Position numbers and translations under genes: made by a program | Shown here: piece by piece, positions 1 through 8,825 of the stretch | How positions within the stretch are numbered: position 1 is the stretch's first letter | How the letters are laid out: each line of letters opens with the position of its first letter | Notes under the pieces: generated by a model | The model's input: only the letters and a program-made list of their open reading frames with translations | Told to the model about the DNA's origin: nothing | Databases searched by the model: none | Assembly (NCBI GenBank): GCA_947374315.1 | Contig: CANCBK010000048.1 | Location: 1 to 12,623, forward strand | Direction: 5' to 3' | From: Burkholderiaceae bacterium | GTDB lineage: Bacteria > Pseudomonadota > Gammaproteobacteria > Burkholderiales > Burkholderiaceae | DNA length: 12,623 nucleotides

Positions 1-444
1 CAAAGCGTTGCCATCGTATCTAATGTCGAGTATGTAGATGACAGCAAGGGCACCAATGTAGGTGCAACTGTGGCCGCATTAAATGGTCTGAGCGCAAGTG
101 AATCCGGCAAACGTATTTGGTTGATTGCTGGAGGCGAAGGCAAGGGTCAGGACTTTAGTCCATTGCGTGATCCAGTATTGCGCTTTGTAAAAGGCGTCTT
201 CTTAATTGGCAAGGATGCCCCAATCATTGCCGAGGCTTTGTCCGGTTCTATTTCTTGTGTGACGAGCGAGACCTTGCAAAACGCAGTAGCAGAGGCAGCT
301 AAAAAAGCCCAATCGGGCGATATTGTGCTCTTGTCGCCGGCCTGCGCCAGTTTTGATCAGTTCAAAGATTACATTGCGCGCGCAGAGGTATTTATTACAG
401 AGGTACAAGAATTGGGAATGCAGTTCGAAGGAGTTCAGGCATGA
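1..444 (+). CDS. murD: UDP-N-acetylmuramoyl-L-alanine--D-glutamate ligase, 3' part
   Basis: This is the C-terminal 147 residues of MurD, the cytoplasmic ATP-dependent ligase that adds D-glutamate to UDP-MurNAc-L-Ala. The frame is open from the first base, so the start lies outside the window. Near the left edge is the Mur-ligase motif DDSKGTNVGAT, which carries the conserved Lys and Thr around the active site and marks the junction between the central and C-terminal domains. The Rossmann-like C-terminal domain follows, with the IAGGEGKGQDFSPL and LLSPACASFDQFKDY segments typical of MurD. The GTG at 70 lies inside the motif region and is not a real start. The stop overlaps the ftsW ATG (ATGA, 441-444). 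Identification is firm; only the 5' part is missing. Confidence 0.95.
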   Translation, partial: QSVAIVSNVEYVDDSKGTNVGATVAALNGLSASESGKRIWLIAGGEGKGQDFSPLRDPVLRFVKGVFLIGKDAPIIAEALSGSISCVTSETLQNAVAEAAKKAQSGDIVLLSPACASFDQFKDYIARAEVFITEVQELGMQFEGVQA

Positions 445-1712
445 ACTTAAAAGAAAAATTCTTTCCTGAGAATCGTTTGGGCCTTGGACGTTTCTGGAAT
501 TTCTCAAGGGGCGGCATTGATAATTTCCGTAGCGGTCTGAGAGACGCCGTTTCTGGCGTTGAGCAAACCCGCTCCAGAATGATGGACTACGATCAACTAT
601 TGGTTTGGGCGGTACTGTCTCTAGCCCTCATTGGTTTGGTCATGGTTTACTCCGCATCAATTACTTTGGCGGATGGCCCGAAATATGCCAACTACAGCAG
701 TAACTTCTTTTTAGTTCGCCATGTCATTTCTCTGGTAATTGCAATTGGCGTTGGTATCTGGACATTTAAGATTCCAACGAAAGTATGGGATCGTTACTCG
801 CCCGTCGTATTTGGTTTCACGGTATTGCTTTTAATCGCCGTACTAATCCCTGGCGTAGGTAAGGGCGTGAATGGGGCTAAGCGCTGGATTCCTTTGGGCC
901 TCATGAATTTCCAGCCATCCGAATTGATGAAATTTGCTGCAGTGATATTTGCAGCGAGCTATACCGTGCAGCGCCAAGAGTATCTCCATTCATTTGTTAA
1001 AGGCATGTTGCCGATGGGAATTGCCGTCGCATTGGTTGGCGGCTTGCTCATGGCTGAGCCGGATATGGGTGCTTTTGTTGTGGTTGCCTTGATTGCCTTT
1101 GGCATCTTGTTCTTAGGTGGAATCAATGCAAAGTTGTTTGGTGGCTTGATTTTGGTTGGCATATTGAGTGGCGCAGCCATGATCGCGCTCTCACCATTCC
1201 GACGCGGACGGATGTTGGCATTCATGGATCCTTGGCAAGTCGATAACGCTGCCAATAAGGGATATCAATTAACCCATTCCCTGATGGCATTTGGTCGTGG
1301 CGAATGGTTTGGTCTGGGCTTGGGTGGCAGCGTTGAAAAGTTGCATTACCTACCAGAGGCTCACACGGACTTCATCATGGCGGTCATAGGTGAAGAGCTT
1401 GGCTTTGTTGGTGTTGCAGTAATGATCTTCTTGTTTTATTGGATTGTCCGTCGTGCATTCTTAATTGGCCGCACTGCTTTGCAATTAGATCGCAGTTTTG
1501 CAGGTCTTGCGGCTAAAGGTGTAGCGATTTGGATTGGTTGGCAAGCCTTTATTAATATGGGTGTGAACTTGGGTCTGCTTCCCACCAAGGGTTTAACTCT
1601 CCCGCTAGTCAGTTACGGCGGGTCTGGGATTTTGATGAATGCCGTGGCATTAGCCATGTTGTTGCGCATTGATTATGAAAACCGTATCTTGATGCGTGGA
1701 GGCAAGTTGTGA
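441..1712 (+). CDS. ftsW: FtsW, SEDS-family septal peptidoglycan glycosyltransferase
   Basis: FtsW is the polytopic inner-membrane SEDS protein that polymerises lipid II into glycan strands at the septum, working with its class B PBP partner FtsI. The 423-residue protein has a cytoplasmic N-terminal stretch of about 50 residues and then about ten hydrophobic segments beginning near residue 53. Family motifs are clear: GVNGAKRWI (142-150), FQPSELMKFA (157-166), LPEAHTDFIMAVIGEELG (304-321) and PTKGLTLPLVSYGGSG (381-396). Asp310 in the HTDF motif matches the proposed catalytic Asp of SEDS proteins. The ATG overlaps the murD stop and has AAGGAG at 428-433 seven bases upstream, which supports this start. 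FtsW rather than RodA is chosen because of its place between murD and murG. Confidence 0.96.
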   Translation: MNLKEKFFPENRLGLGRFWNFSRGGIDNFRSGLRDAVSGVEQTRSRMMDYDQLLVWAVLSLALIGLVMVYSASITLADGPKYANYSSNFFLVRHVISLVIAIGVGIWTFKIPTKVWDRYSPVVFGFTVLLLIAVLIPGVGKGVNGAKRWIPLGLMNFQPSELMKFAAVIFAASYTVQRQEYLHSFVKGMLPMGIAVALVGGLLMAEPDMGAFVVVALIAFGILFLGGINAKLFGGLILVGILSGAAMIALSPFRRGRMLAFMDPWQVDNAANKGYQLTHSLMAFGRGEWFGLGLGGSVEKLHYLPEAHTDFIMAVIGEELGFVGVAVMIFLFYWIVRRAFLIGRTALQLDRSFAGLAAKGVAIWIGWQAFINMGVNLGLLPTKGLTLPLVSYGGSGILMNAVALAMLLRIDYENRILMRGGKL

Positions 1713-2782
1713 CGAAGCCTTCTATTTTGGTGATGGCTGGCGGCACTGGGGGACACATTTTCCCAGGCCTTGCTGTCGCTGAATATTTGCGTATTTGCGG
1801 CTGGAAAGTAGCTTGGCTCGGCAATCAGAGTGGTATGGAATACCGTTTAGTTAAAGCATGTGACTTTCCCTTTGAGGCAGTTAATTTTGGTGGCTTGCGT
1901 GGCAAGGGCATCAAAGCTAAGCTGATGTTGCCATTCAATCTTGCAAGAGCGAGCTTTCAGAGTTGGAAGATCATGCGCCGCTTAAAGCCAAATGTAGTCT
2001 TAGGTATGGGTGGTTACATTACCTTTCCTGGGGGCTTGATGGCTAAGCTGTTGAAGAGGCCATTAGTCCTGCATGAAGCAAATTCAGTTGCGGGTAGTGC
2101 AAATCGTGCTTTGTCAAAAATTGCCATGCGTACCTTAACGGGTTTCCCGCATACGATGGCGCACGCTGAGTGGGTTGGTAATCCCATTCGTGAAGAGTTT
2201 GATGCGGTAGGTTCACCTTCTAAGCGTTATGAAGCGCGCAATGGAAATTTATCGATCCTAGTCGTTGGCGGGAGTTTAGGTGCCGCCGCTTTAAATGAGG
2301 CCATTCCGGCTGCATTAGCTTTAATGGATAAATCAGTACGCCCACATGTCATTCACCAGGCTGGGGATAGACATTTGGCTGATCTGCAGAAGCGTTATGC
2401 TGAATTGGGTATAGAGGCCGATATTCGCGCCTTCATTGATGACATGCCCGCTGCCTATGCTCAGGCAGATTTGCTGATTTGCCGCTCAGGTGCAATGACA
2501 GTTTCAGAAATCGCTGCATGTGGCGTTGCATCCTGTTTAATTCCCTTTCCATATGCAATCGATGATCATCAGACAGCGAACGCACGATTTTTATCGGATG
2601 TGGATGCGGCGATTCTATTGCCACAGCAGGATCTTAATCCGCAAGACCTAGCTTCCATGATTCAAAACTTTAGCCGCAGGGATTTACAGGTGATGGCTGA
2701 GCGCGCATATGCGTTGGCTAAGCCGCATGCCACTCAACGTGTTGCTGAAGTATGCGCAGACTGTGCAGGAGTAGGTATATGA
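1709..2782 (+). CDS. murG: MurG, lipid II-forming GlcNAc transferase
   Basis: MurG transfers GlcNAc from UDP-GlcNAc to lipid I on the inner face of the cytoplasmic membrane, making lipid II. The 357-residue protein is a normal-length GT-B enzyme. Visible motifs are the N-terminal glycine-rich loop [10 protein letters not shown] (11-20), [10 protein letters not shown] (100-109), [12 protein letters not shown] (122-133, corresponding to the usual HEQN segment), the second glycine loop [11 protein letters not shown] (187-197), and the UDP-GlcNAc site [15 protein letters not shown] (258-272) followed by DDHQTANA (285-292). The start is a GTG that overlaps the ftsW stop (GTGA, 1709-1712). GGAGG at 1698-1702 lies six bases upstream, and the first residues align with the family N-terminus, so the GTG is accepted. 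The arrangement suggests that MurG translation is coupled to FtsW. Confidence 0.96.
   Translation: MTKPSILVMAGGTGGHIFPGLAVAEYLRICGWKVAWLGNQSGMEYRLVKACDFPFEAVNFGGLRGKGIKAKLMLPFNLARASFQSWKIMRRLKPNVVLGMGGYITFPGGLMAKLLKRPLVLHEANSVAGSANRALSKIAMRTLTGFPHTMAHAEWVGNPIREEFDAVGSPSKRYEARNGNLSILVVGGSLGAAALNEAIPAALALMDKSVRPHVIHQAGDRHLADLQKRYAELGIEADIRAFIDDMPAAYAQADLLICRSGAMTVSEIAACGVASCLIPFPYAIDDHQTANARFLSDVDAAILLPQQDLNPQDLASMIQNFSRRDLQVMAERAYALAKPHATQRVAEVCADCAGVGI
2767..2781 (+). promoter_or_regulatory. Ribosome binding site that decides the murC start
   Basis: AGGAG at 2767-2771 lies seven bases before the ATG at 2779, inside the 3' end of murG. It favours the start at 2779 over an in-frame ATG at 2752, which would add nine residues with no family similarity. 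Confidence 0.8.
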
Positions 2783-4215
2783 AACATATTATTCAGCAGA
2801 TCCATTTTGTTGGTATTGGTGGTGCAGGCATGAGTGGCATTGCAGAAGTGCTCCTGAATTTAGGTTATCAAGTATCTGGCTCTGATTTATCAGAGGGTGC
2901 TGTAACTAAGCGCCTGAAAGAATTGGGTGCAGTCATTCATATTGGGCATGATGCCAAAAATATTGGCACTGCAGAAGCGGTCGTGATTTCCACTGCGGTT
3001 ACCGGTAACAATCCTGAAGTTTTAGCTGCTCGTGCGGCTAAAGTACCCGTCATCCAGCGTGCCGTCATGTTGGGTGAGTTGATGCGTCTAAAGCAGGGTA
3101 TTGCGATTGCAGGCACTCATGGAAAGACGACAACTACTAGTTTGGTTGCCTCCGTTTTGGCTGAAGGCGGCCTAGATCCGACATTTGTCATTGGTGGAAA
3201 ATTAAATTCCGCGGGAGCGAATGCTCGCTTAGGTCAGGGCGACTTTATTGTGGTGGAGGCAGATGAGTCTGATGCCTCTTTCTTACAGCTTTTCCCTGCC
3301 ATGGAGGTGGTTACCAACATCGATGCTGATCATATGGATACCTATCAGCATGATATGGCGAGATTAAAGCAGGCTTTTGTACAGTTTATTCAGCGAATGC
3401 CCTTCTATGGTGTTGCAGTTCTGTGCATTGACGACGCTAATGTGAGAGACATTATTCCATTTGTATCCCAGCCAGTCTTGCGTTATGGCTTATCCGAAGA
3501 TGCTGATATTCGTGCGAGTAATGTGCGTGCTGAAGGCACCCGTATGCACTTTACAGTTGATCGCCGAACGGTTCGTCGCCATGGTAATAAGCCGGGCCCG
3601 TTAGAAGTGCAACTTAATTTGCCGGGCTTACATAATGTCTGTAATGCGTTGGCGGCAATTGGTATCGCAACTGAATTAGGTGTAAGTGATGACGCCATCG
3701 TCAAGGCTTTATCTCAGTTCGGTGGTGTTGGTCGTCGCTTCCAAAAGTATGGAGAGATTCCGTTGGTAGCGGGCGGTAGCTTTACCTTGATTGATGATTA
3801 TGGCCATCACCCCGTGGAAATGGCCGCCACCTTAGCTGCAGCGCGTGGAGCCTATCCTGACCGTCGCTTAGTGTTGGCATTCCAGCCACATCGTTTTACT
3901 CGCACGCGTGATTGCTTTGGGGAATTTGTTCAGGTTCTCAAAAACTTTGATGCACTCGTGCTGACAGAGGTATATCCAGCTGGTGAGGCAAAAATTTCCG
4001 GTGCAGACGGTCAAAGCTTGATGAAGGCTGCTATTACGGTCGATAAAGAACCAAAGACTGCCTTGGATAGTTCGGCAGTAGCATTTGCATCAAGCGTCGC
4101 TGAAATGCCTGAAAAATTAAGTGCCTTACTACGTGATGGTGATGTATTGATCACGATGGGCGCAGGTTCTATTTCTAGCCTGCCCCATACTCTGGTGGAG
4201 TCAAAGCATGTTTAA
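2779..4215 (+). CDS. murC: UDP-N-acetylmuramate--L-alanine ligase
   Basis: MurC adds L-alanine to UDP-MurNAc, the first step of stem-peptide synthesis in the cytoplasm. From the ATG at 2779 the protein has 478 residues, normal for the family. All three Mur-ligase domains are visible. The N-terminal UDP-binding domain begins with [17 protein letters not shown] (9-25). The central ATPase domain has the P-loop GTHGKTTTT (112-120), EADESD (160-165) and [10 protein letters not shown] (180-189). The remainder has [12 protein letters not shown] (282-293), DDYGHHPVE (339-347) and FQPHRFTRT (368-376). The ATG overlaps the murG stop (ATGA, 2779-2782), and AGGAG upstream is well placed. An upstream in-frame ATG at 2752 is possible, but it adds a basic, cysteine-containing stretch unlike MurC N-termini. 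Confidence 0.96.
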   Translation: MKHIIQQIHFVGIGGAGMSGIAEVLLNLGYQVSGSDLSEGAVTKRLKELGAVIHIGHDAKNIGTAEAVVISTAVTGNNPEVLAARAAKVPVIQRAVMLGELMRLKQGIAIAGTHGKTTTTSLVASVLAEGGLDPTFVIGGKLNSAGANARLGQGDFIVVEADESDASFLQLFPAMEVVTNIDADHMDTYQHDMARLKQAFVQFIQRMPFYGVAVLCIDDANVRDIIPFVSQPVLRYGLSEDADIRASNVRAEGTRMHFTVDRRTVRRHGNKPGPLEVQLNLPGLHNVCNALAAIGIATELGVSDDAIVKALSQFGGVGRRFQKYGEIPLVAGGSFTLIDDYGHHPVEMAATLAAARGAYPDRRLVLAFQPHRFTRTRDCFGEFVQVLKNFDALVLTEVYPAGEAKISGADGQSLMKAAITVDKEPKTALDSSAVAFASSVAEMPEKLSALLRDGDVLITMGAGSISSLPHTLVESKHV

Positions 4216-5221
4216 GCAAAATCAACCATTGCTTTCTTGGGGTGAGCGAGTGAAGAGAGATCTCGCAAGCTTGGATATCAAATCTCTTGGTCGGGTAGGC
4301 GTGTTACTCGGTGGCCGCTCAGGTGAGCGTGAGATTTCCTTAATGTCAGGCGGTGGTGTTTTAGAGGCATTGCTCTCTAAAGGTGTTGATGCTTATCCGT
4401 TTGATCCAGGATTACGTTGTCCAACTGAGTTGGCAAAAGAAAAGTTTGATCGTATTTTTATTTCTCTGCATGGTCGTTATGGCGAGGATGGCACGATTCA
4501 AGGATTGCTTGAGCTATTAGGCTTGCCTTACACCGGTAGTGGTGTTCTAGCCTCTGCCTTGGCGATAGATAAAATTGCGACCAAGCGTATCTGGCTGAGC
4601 AGCGGTCTTGCTACTCCAGAGTTTGAAGAGCTTAAAGCCGATAGCGATTGGAATGCGGTAGTGAAGCATTTGGGCCTACCATTAATAGTGAAGCCTGCAC
4701 ATGAAGGCTCATCATTGGGCTTAACTAAGGTGAAGTCGGTTGAAGAGTTGCCCGCTGCTTATCAGCTTGCTGCGGCAATGGATAAAAAAGTGATTGCAGA
4801 GACTTGCATTATTGGCGACGAGTTAACTTGCCCATTGGTTGGCTTTGGAAGTACTGCTGAGGCGCTCCCAGTAATCAAAATTATTCCACCGCAAGCCAAT
4901 TACGATTTTCACAATAAATACTTTTCAGATGAAACTCAGTATTTATGCCCCACTGGCTTAGCGCCAGAGGTGAATGCTGCTGTTCAAGAATTGGCCCTGG
5001 CCGCCTATCGTGCGCTAGGTTGTAAGACTTGGGGTCGAGCAGATGTCATGCTCGATCAAAAAACAGGAAAACCTTATCTCTTGGAGATGAATACTTCCCC
5101 GGGAATGACTTCTCATTCATTGGTACCTATGGCAGCGAAAGCTGCCGGAGTCGAATATGCGGAATTGGTACTCTGGGTGATTAGCCAAACCCTACATAGC
5201 AAAGGGGCCACACAAGCATGA
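4208..5221 (+). CDS. ddl: D-alanine--D-alanine ligase (DdlB type)
   Basis: This ATP-grasp ligase joins two D-alanines to make the dipeptide that MurF adds to the peptidoglycan precursor. Its 337 residues contain [16 protein letters not shown] (33-48), [13 protein letters not shown] (87-99), [15 protein letters not shown] (108-122), the ATP-grasp segment [13 protein letters not shown] (162-174), and the Mg-binding and substrate end GRADVM (276-281) plus [11 protein letters not shown] (291-301). It starts about 25 residues earlier than E. coli DdlB relative to the LLGG motif. The extension is [22 protein letters not shown] and mostly polar. The ATG at 4208 overlaps the end of murC by 8 bp and has GGAG at 4197-4200, so it is preferred. 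A GTG at 4250 would give a shorter protein with a weaker site. The position between murC and ftsQ fits ddlB. Confidence 0.95.
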   Translation: MFKQNQPLLSWGERVKRDLASLDIKSLGRVGVLLGGRSGEREISLMSGGGVLEALLSKGVDAYPFDPGLRCPTELAKEKFDRIFISLHGRYGEDGTIQGLLELLGLPYTGSGVLASALAIDKIATKRIWLSSGLATPEFEELKADSDWNAVVKHLGLPLIVKPAHEGSSLGLTKVKSVEELPAAYQLAAAMDKKVIAETCIIGDELTCPLVGFGSTAEALPVIKIIPPQANYDFHNKYFSDETQYLCPTGLAPEVNAAVQELALAAYRALGCKTWGRADVMLDQKTGKPYLLEMNTSPGMTSHSLVPMAAKAAGVEYAELVLWVISQTLHSKGATQA

Positions 5222-6084
5222 GTCGGTTGAGCTCCTTCTTAAATCGATTTGGCGAAGTGTTTACTTCGCTGGCTTCCCCACTTTGGAATTATCCAGAGCG
5301 GATGAAAAAGCTTAGTCGCTTCTTGATGCGCTGTTTTGCGGTCATGGTTTTCGTAGGAATTTTGGTTTGGCTAAGTCAGCGGCCAGTATTTGCTTTGCGT
5401 CAAGTAGTAATTGAGCCAGTGGTTGGCCAAACTCTGGAGCATATTAATAAGTCGGTTGTGAAGCAACAGGTCTTAGAAACAGTGCAAGGTAATTTTTTCA
5501 GTGTCAGGTTAGAAGATGTCAAGCGTGGCTTTGAATCTATGCCATGGGTGCGTCATGCAAATGTTCGCAGGGTCTGGCCTAACGGACTGATTGTCAGTAT
5601 TGAAGAGCAGAAGCCATTTGGCACTTGGGGTGGGGTAGATGGTCACACACTCATGAATAACCATGGTGAGCTTTTCGCAGGTCGCGTTTCAGATGTGACT
5701 GATGGCGTCCAGCTCATTGATTTTGACGGCCCAGAAGATGCCAGCAAGGAAGTCATGCGTTTGTATGAAAAAGCAAATACATGGTTTAAGCCTTGGAATG
5801 CAGAAGTAAAGAGTTTGACCTTGTCAGAGCGCTATGCATGGCATATCAAACTCTCGAATGGTATGAAGGTGGAGTTTGGTCGCGATGAAGAGAGCTCCGA
5901 CAAGACATTGACTGAGGACCGCGTAGCACGCCTCTTTAAATATTGGCCTCAGGTTCAAGAGAAGTGGATGAATCGTGTCGATGCAATTGATCTTCGGTAT
6001 GCGAATGGATTTGCGGTACACCTTGCTTCTGTAAGTTTGAAAAAAAATGAAGTGGATGGCAAAAAAAGTGAGCAGAAGCAATGA
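5218..6084 (+). CDS. ftsQ: FtsQ, cell division membrane protein
   Basis: FtsQ is a bitopic inner-membrane divisome protein that recruits FtsB and FtsL and links cytoplasmic FtsA/FtsZ to septal synthesis. The 288-residue protein has a basic cytoplasmic segment (1-35), one membrane segment at about 36-53, a periplasmic POTRA domain from [10 protein letters not shown] (58-67) to about 130, and a beta domain that ends near the conserved [12 protein letters not shown]. The last 14 or so residues are a lysine-rich, low-complexity tail ([14 protein letters not shown]). The ATG overlaps the ddl stop (ATGA, 5218-5221), and AAGGGG at 5202-5207 is a passable ribosome site at ten bases. Two runs of A near the 3' end (6040-6047 and 6061-6067) lie in the tail. 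Sequence conservation in FtsQ is low, but domain layout and context leave little doubt. Confidence 0.94.
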   Translation: MSRLSSFLNRFGEVFTSLASPLWNYPERMKKLSRFLMRCFAVMVFVGILVWLSQRPVFALRQVVIEPVVGQTLEHINKSVVKQQVLETVQGNFFSVRLEDVKRGFESMPWVRHANVRRVWPNGLIVSIEEQKPFGTWGGVDGHTLMNNHGELFAGRVSDVTDGVQLIDFDGPEDASKEVMRLYEKANTWFKPWNAEVKSLTLSERYAWHIKLSNGMKVEFGRDEESSDKTLTEDRVARLFKYWPQVQEKWMNRVDAIDLRYANGFAVHLASVSLKKNEVDGKKSEQKQ

Positions 6085-6096
6085 GGAATGAGAATG
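6083..6096 (+). promoter_or_regulatory. Ribosome binding site that decides the ftsA start
   Basis: GAGGA at 6083-6087 overlaps the ftsQ stop codon. It lies six bases before the ATG at 6094 but directly touches the ATG at 6088, leaving no spacing for the latter. It therefore favours 6094, which also gives the family-like MSKDNRDILVGLD N-terminus. Confidence 0.75.
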
Positions 6097-7323
6097 AGTA
6101 AAGATAACCGCGATATATTGGTGGGATTGGATATTGGTACCTCTAAGGTCGTTGCCTTGGTGGCTGAGTTAGCGCCTGACGGTCAATTCAATGTAGTTGG
6201 TGTTGGCCAAACAGCATCCAAGGGGTTGAAAAAAGGTGTGGTTGTCAATATCGAGGCAACGGTTCAGTCGATTCAGAAGGCTTTGGAAGAAGCTGAAGTC
6301 ATGGCTGATCGCCAAATCGTTCAAGTCTTTACTGGAATTGCCGGAAACCACATTGTGAGTTTTAACTCCAGTGGGATGGTGGCGATTCGAGATAAAGAGG
6401 TGAGTGCCGGTGATGTCGAGCGTGTTTTAGAAACCGCCAAAGCTATTAATATTCCGACAGATCAACAAATCCTCCACATCCTTGTTCAAGAATTCATTAT
6501 TGATGGCCAAGAGGATGTGCGCGAGCCAATTGGGATGAGCGGTTTGCGTCTAGAGGTTAAGGTGCATATTGTGACTGGCGCTGTGAGTGCCGCGCAAAAT
6601 ATTGTGAAGTGTGTACGTCGCTGTGGATTAGAGGTAAATGACTTAATTCTTCAGCCCCTCGCATCAAGTTTGGCAGTTTTAACTGAAGATGAGAAAGAGC
6701 TGGGCGTAGTGTTGGTTGATATCGGTGGTGGCACTACTGATATTGCGATCTATTGCCAAGGTTCGATTCGTCATACCGCGGTTATTCCGATTGCAGGCGA
6801 TCAAATTACTAATGACATCGCTATGGCATTGCGCACTCCAACTATCGATGCGGAAGATTTAAAAATTCAATACGGAATCGCTCGTCAAGATATGGCGGAT
6901 CCTACAACCATGATTGATGTACCGGGTGTGGGTGATCGCGAGCCACGTCCTATGTCTAAGCAAGCATTAGCTGCGGTGATTGAGCCCCGCGTAGAAGAAT
7001 TATTTACCTTGGTGCGCGGTGTGGTGCGCGATTCCGGTTACGAAGATATGGTGTCTTCCGGCATTGTGTTGACTGGTGGTACTTCATTAATGCCAGGAAT
7101 GGTTGAACTTGCAGAGCAGGTGTTCTTGCGCCCAGCGCGCATTGGCACACCTGAATATCGTGGCCATCTGCATGAAGTATTGCGTAGCCCGCGCTTTGCT
7201 ACCAGCATCGGTCTATTAATGGAAGGTCAGGCGCAGTTATTGCGTGGCCGTCGAGTATCGCAATCAGGCGCGTTGCAAAGTGTGATCTCGCGCATGAAGG
7301 AATGGTTTGCAGGAAATTTTTAA
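6094..7323 (+). CDS. ftsA: FtsA, actin-like membrane anchor of the Z ring
   Basis: FtsA is an actin-fold ATPase that tethers FtsZ to the inner membrane and recruits later divisome proteins. From 6094 it has 409 residues. The phosphate-1 motif LVGLDIGTSK is at 9-18, phosphate-2 DIGGGTTD at 209-216, and the adenosine motif GIVLTGGTSLMPG at 323-335. The FtsA-specific 1C (SHS2) region lies around 84-165, including EFIIDGQEDVREPIGMSG. The extreme C-terminus, VISRMKEWFAGNF (397-409), is an amphipathic helix of the kind that inserts FtsA into the membrane. The gene starts nine bases after the ftsQ stop. An ATG six bases earlier (6088) would add only Met-Arg. ftsZ follows after 48 bp. Confidence 0.97.
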   Translation: MSKDNRDILVGLDIGTSKVVALVAELAPDGQFNVVGVGQTASKGLKKGVVVNIEATVQSIQKALEEAEVMADRQIVQVFTGIAGNHIVSFNSSGMVAIRDKEVSAGDVERVLETAKAINIPTDQQILHILVQEFIIDGQEDVREPIGMSGLRLEVKVHIVTGAVSAAQNIVKCVRRCGLEVNDLILQPLASSLAVLTEDEKELGVVLVDIGGGTTDIAIYCQGSIRHTAVIPIAGDQITNDIAMALRTPTIDAEDLKIQYGIARQDMADPTTMIDVPGVGDREPRPMSKQALAAVIEPRVEELFTLVRGVVRDSGYEDMVSSGIVLTGGTSLMPGMVELAEQVFLRPARIGTPEYRGHLHEVLRSPRFATSIGLLMEGQAQLLRGRRVSQSGALQSVISRMKEWFAGNF

Positions 7324-7361
7324 GTTTTTTCGTCGTCGTCAATGTAGTAACTTTATTACCT

Positions 7362-7374
7362 AGGAGGGTATATG
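7362..7374 (+). promoter_or_regulatory. Strong ribosome binding site of ftsZ
   Basis: AGGAGG (7362-7367) continues as AGGAGGGT and is the longest Shine-Dalgarno match seen in the window. It sits four bases before the ATG at 7372. The strength fits the known need for much more FtsZ than FtsA or FtsQ. The rest of the 48-bp ftsA-ftsZ gap holds a T-run and a short CGT repeat (7331-7340), with no convincing hairpin terminator or promoter. Confidence 0.75.
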
Positions 7375-8712
7375 GAATTTGAAATGTTAGATCAAGAAAC
7401 AGCTGGCAAAACCATTATTAAAGTGGTTGGTGTTGGTGGTGCAGGTGGTAATGCAGTTCAGCACATGATTCGTCGGGGTGTAAACGGCGTAGAGTTTATT
7501 TGCATGAACACCGATGCTGGCGCTTTACAGCGTTCCGAGGCATCTGTGAATTTGCAACTAGGCTCTAGCGGACTTGGTGCTGGTGCTAAACCAGAAATCG
7601 GTGCGGCCTCTGCTGAAGAAGCGCGTGCCCGTATTGCAGACTCATTGCAAGGTGCGCACATGGTTTTCATCACCGCTGGTATGGGTGGTGGTACTGGTAC
7701 TGGTGCAGCGCCAATCGTTGCTCAAGTAGCTAAAGAGATGGGTATTTTGACTGTAGGTGTGATTAGCAAGCCATTTGACTTTGAGGGTGTAAAGCGCCTC
7801 AAGGTTGCAGAAAATGGTGCAGCTGAGCTCGAGTCTTATGTAGATTCATTGATCGTAGTTCTCAATGAAAAATTATTTGAAGTGATGGGCGAAGATGCTG
7901 AGTTTGATAAAGCCTTTGCTTGCGCAGATGATGTATTGCATAACGCTGTTTCGGGTATCGCAGAAATCATTAACGTACAAGGTTTGATTAACGTCGACTT
8001 TGAGGATGTGAAAACCGTGATGGGTGAGCAAGGTAAGGCGATGATGGGAACTGCAACAGTTTCTGGTATGGATCGCGCGCGCTTGGCTGCTGAAGCCGCC
8101 GTTGCTTCACCATTACTCGAAGGTGTTGATCTTTCTGGTGCGCGTGGCGTATTGGTAAATATTACCGCTAGCCGTTCATTGAAATTGTCTGAGACTCGTG
8201 AAGTAATGGCTGCTATTCGTGGCTACGCCGCTGATGATGCTACTGTGATTTTCGGTACGGTTTATGACGAAACTTTGGGCGACGCTTTGCGCGTAACCGT
8301 AGTGGCAACTGGATTGAACAATCCACAAGCTCGTCAAAACCATCAACCAGAAGTAGTTTGGAGACAGGCAACTGGTACTCACGATGCAATGCCAACTATG
8401 GCTGATTTAAATAGCTTTGCTCCCGCAAGCGCTTCTGCGGCAATGAGTAAGGCCGGTTTAGATTCAGCTCTAAGTACTAGTGCTGGCTTGGCAATGACAG
8501 GTGCAGCTAGCGTACCTGCAATGGCCGCTCAACCAGCAACTGGCGGTGTTGACTATAGCCAATATGATTTGCCACGCGTATTCCGTAGTTCGCGTGAAGC
8601 TACTCCAGCACCTACTTTAGGCGCTGATAGCTCTCCACAAGCAAAGTCCATGTTGGATAAGGGTGCGGATTATTACGAAATCCCCGCTTTTTTACGTAAG
8701 CAAGCAGATTAA
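7372..8712 (+). CDS. ftsZ: FtsZ, tubulin-like cell division GTPase
   Basis: FtsZ polymerises with GTP into the Z ring on the cytoplasmic face of the membrane and sets the division site. The 446-residue protein has the N-terminal nucleotide loop [12 protein letters not shown] (18-29), the tubulin signature GGGTGTG (105-111), and the T7 loop [11 protein letters not shown] (207-217), whose Asp209 and Asp212 complete the GTPase site of the neighbouring subunit. The globular part ends near residue 316. A disordered linker rich in Ala, Ser, Thr and Pro covers about 317-433 and contains YDLPRVFR. The conserved C-terminal peptide [13 protein letters not shown] (434-446) binds FtsA and other partners. 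The ATG follows a very strong ribosome site; a second in-frame ATG at 7384 is too far from it. Confidence 0.98.
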   Translation: MEFEMLDQETAGKTIIKVVGVGGAGGNAVQHMIRRGVNGVEFICMNTDAGALQRSEASVNLQLGSSGLGAGAKPEIGAASAEEARARIADSLQGAHMVFITAGMGGGTGTGAAPIVAQVAKEMGILTVGVISKPFDFEGVKRLKVAENGAAELESYVDSLIVVLNEKLFEVMGEDAEFDKAFACADDVLHNAVSGIAEIINVQGLINVDFEDVKTVMGEQGKAMMGTATVSGMDRARLAAEAAVASPLLEGVDLSGARGVLVNITASRSLKLSETREVMAAIRGYAADDATVIFGTVYDETLGDALRVTVVATGLNNPQARQNHQPEVVWRQATGTHDAMPTMADLNSFAPASASAAMSKAGLDSALSTSAGLAMTGAASVPAMAAQPATGGVDYSQYDLPRVFRSSREATPAPTLGADSSPQAKSMLDKGADYYEIPAFLRKQAD

Positions 8713-8731
8713 ACCACTGCTCAATACAATA

Positions 8732-8811
8732 GGTAGTTGCAGAATGCCAGCGCGTGCGCCCCTCCGGACGACGAATCCCGCGCTAGCGTTGGCATACTCA
8801 TGACAACTATT
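8732..8811. repeat. Nested inverted repeat / long hairpin between ftsZ and the peroxiredoxin gene
   Basis: Three stems are nested in this 113-bp intergenic region. The outer stem is 8732-8739 with 8804-8811 (six Watson-Crick pairs and two G-T). The middle stem is 8744-8753 with 8786-8795 (ATGCCAGCGC against GCGTTGGCAT, ten pairs including one G-T). The inner stem is 8756-8759 with 8780-8783 (GCGC against GCGC). The inner loop is 20 bases, 8760-8779, and includes the palindrome TCCGGA. The core 8747-8788 is about 76% G+C, well above the neighbouring genes. No T-tract follows on either strand, so it is not an ordinary intrinsic terminator. It could be a processing or attenuation structure, a small RNA motif or a dispersed palindromic repeat. 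Pairing is read directly from sequence; any function is inference. Confidence 0.7.
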
Positions 8812-8825
8812 CCATTGGAGACTTT

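Noticed and set aside
2752..2778. Upstream in-frame ATG that would lengthen MurC by nine residues
   Set aside because: The added residues do not resemble MurC. The ATG at 2779 has a well-spaced AGGAG and a four-base overlap with the murG stop, as at the other junctions.
7331..7340. Short CGT trinucleotide repeat
   Set aside because: Three and a third units are too short to be a credible variable repeat, and the tract is non-coding.
7324..7371. Possible terminator or hairpin between ftsA and ftsZ (T-run, GTAGTAA and TTATTAC arms)
   Set aside because: The T-run is not preceded by a stem. The arms need a G-T pair and leave a two-base loop, so no stable structure forms. No promoter with a good -35 and -10 pair was found either.
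8740..8800. Rho-independent terminator after ftsZ
   Set aside because: The hairpin is strong, but no T-tract follows it on either strand, so it is reported as an unexplained inverted repeat instead.
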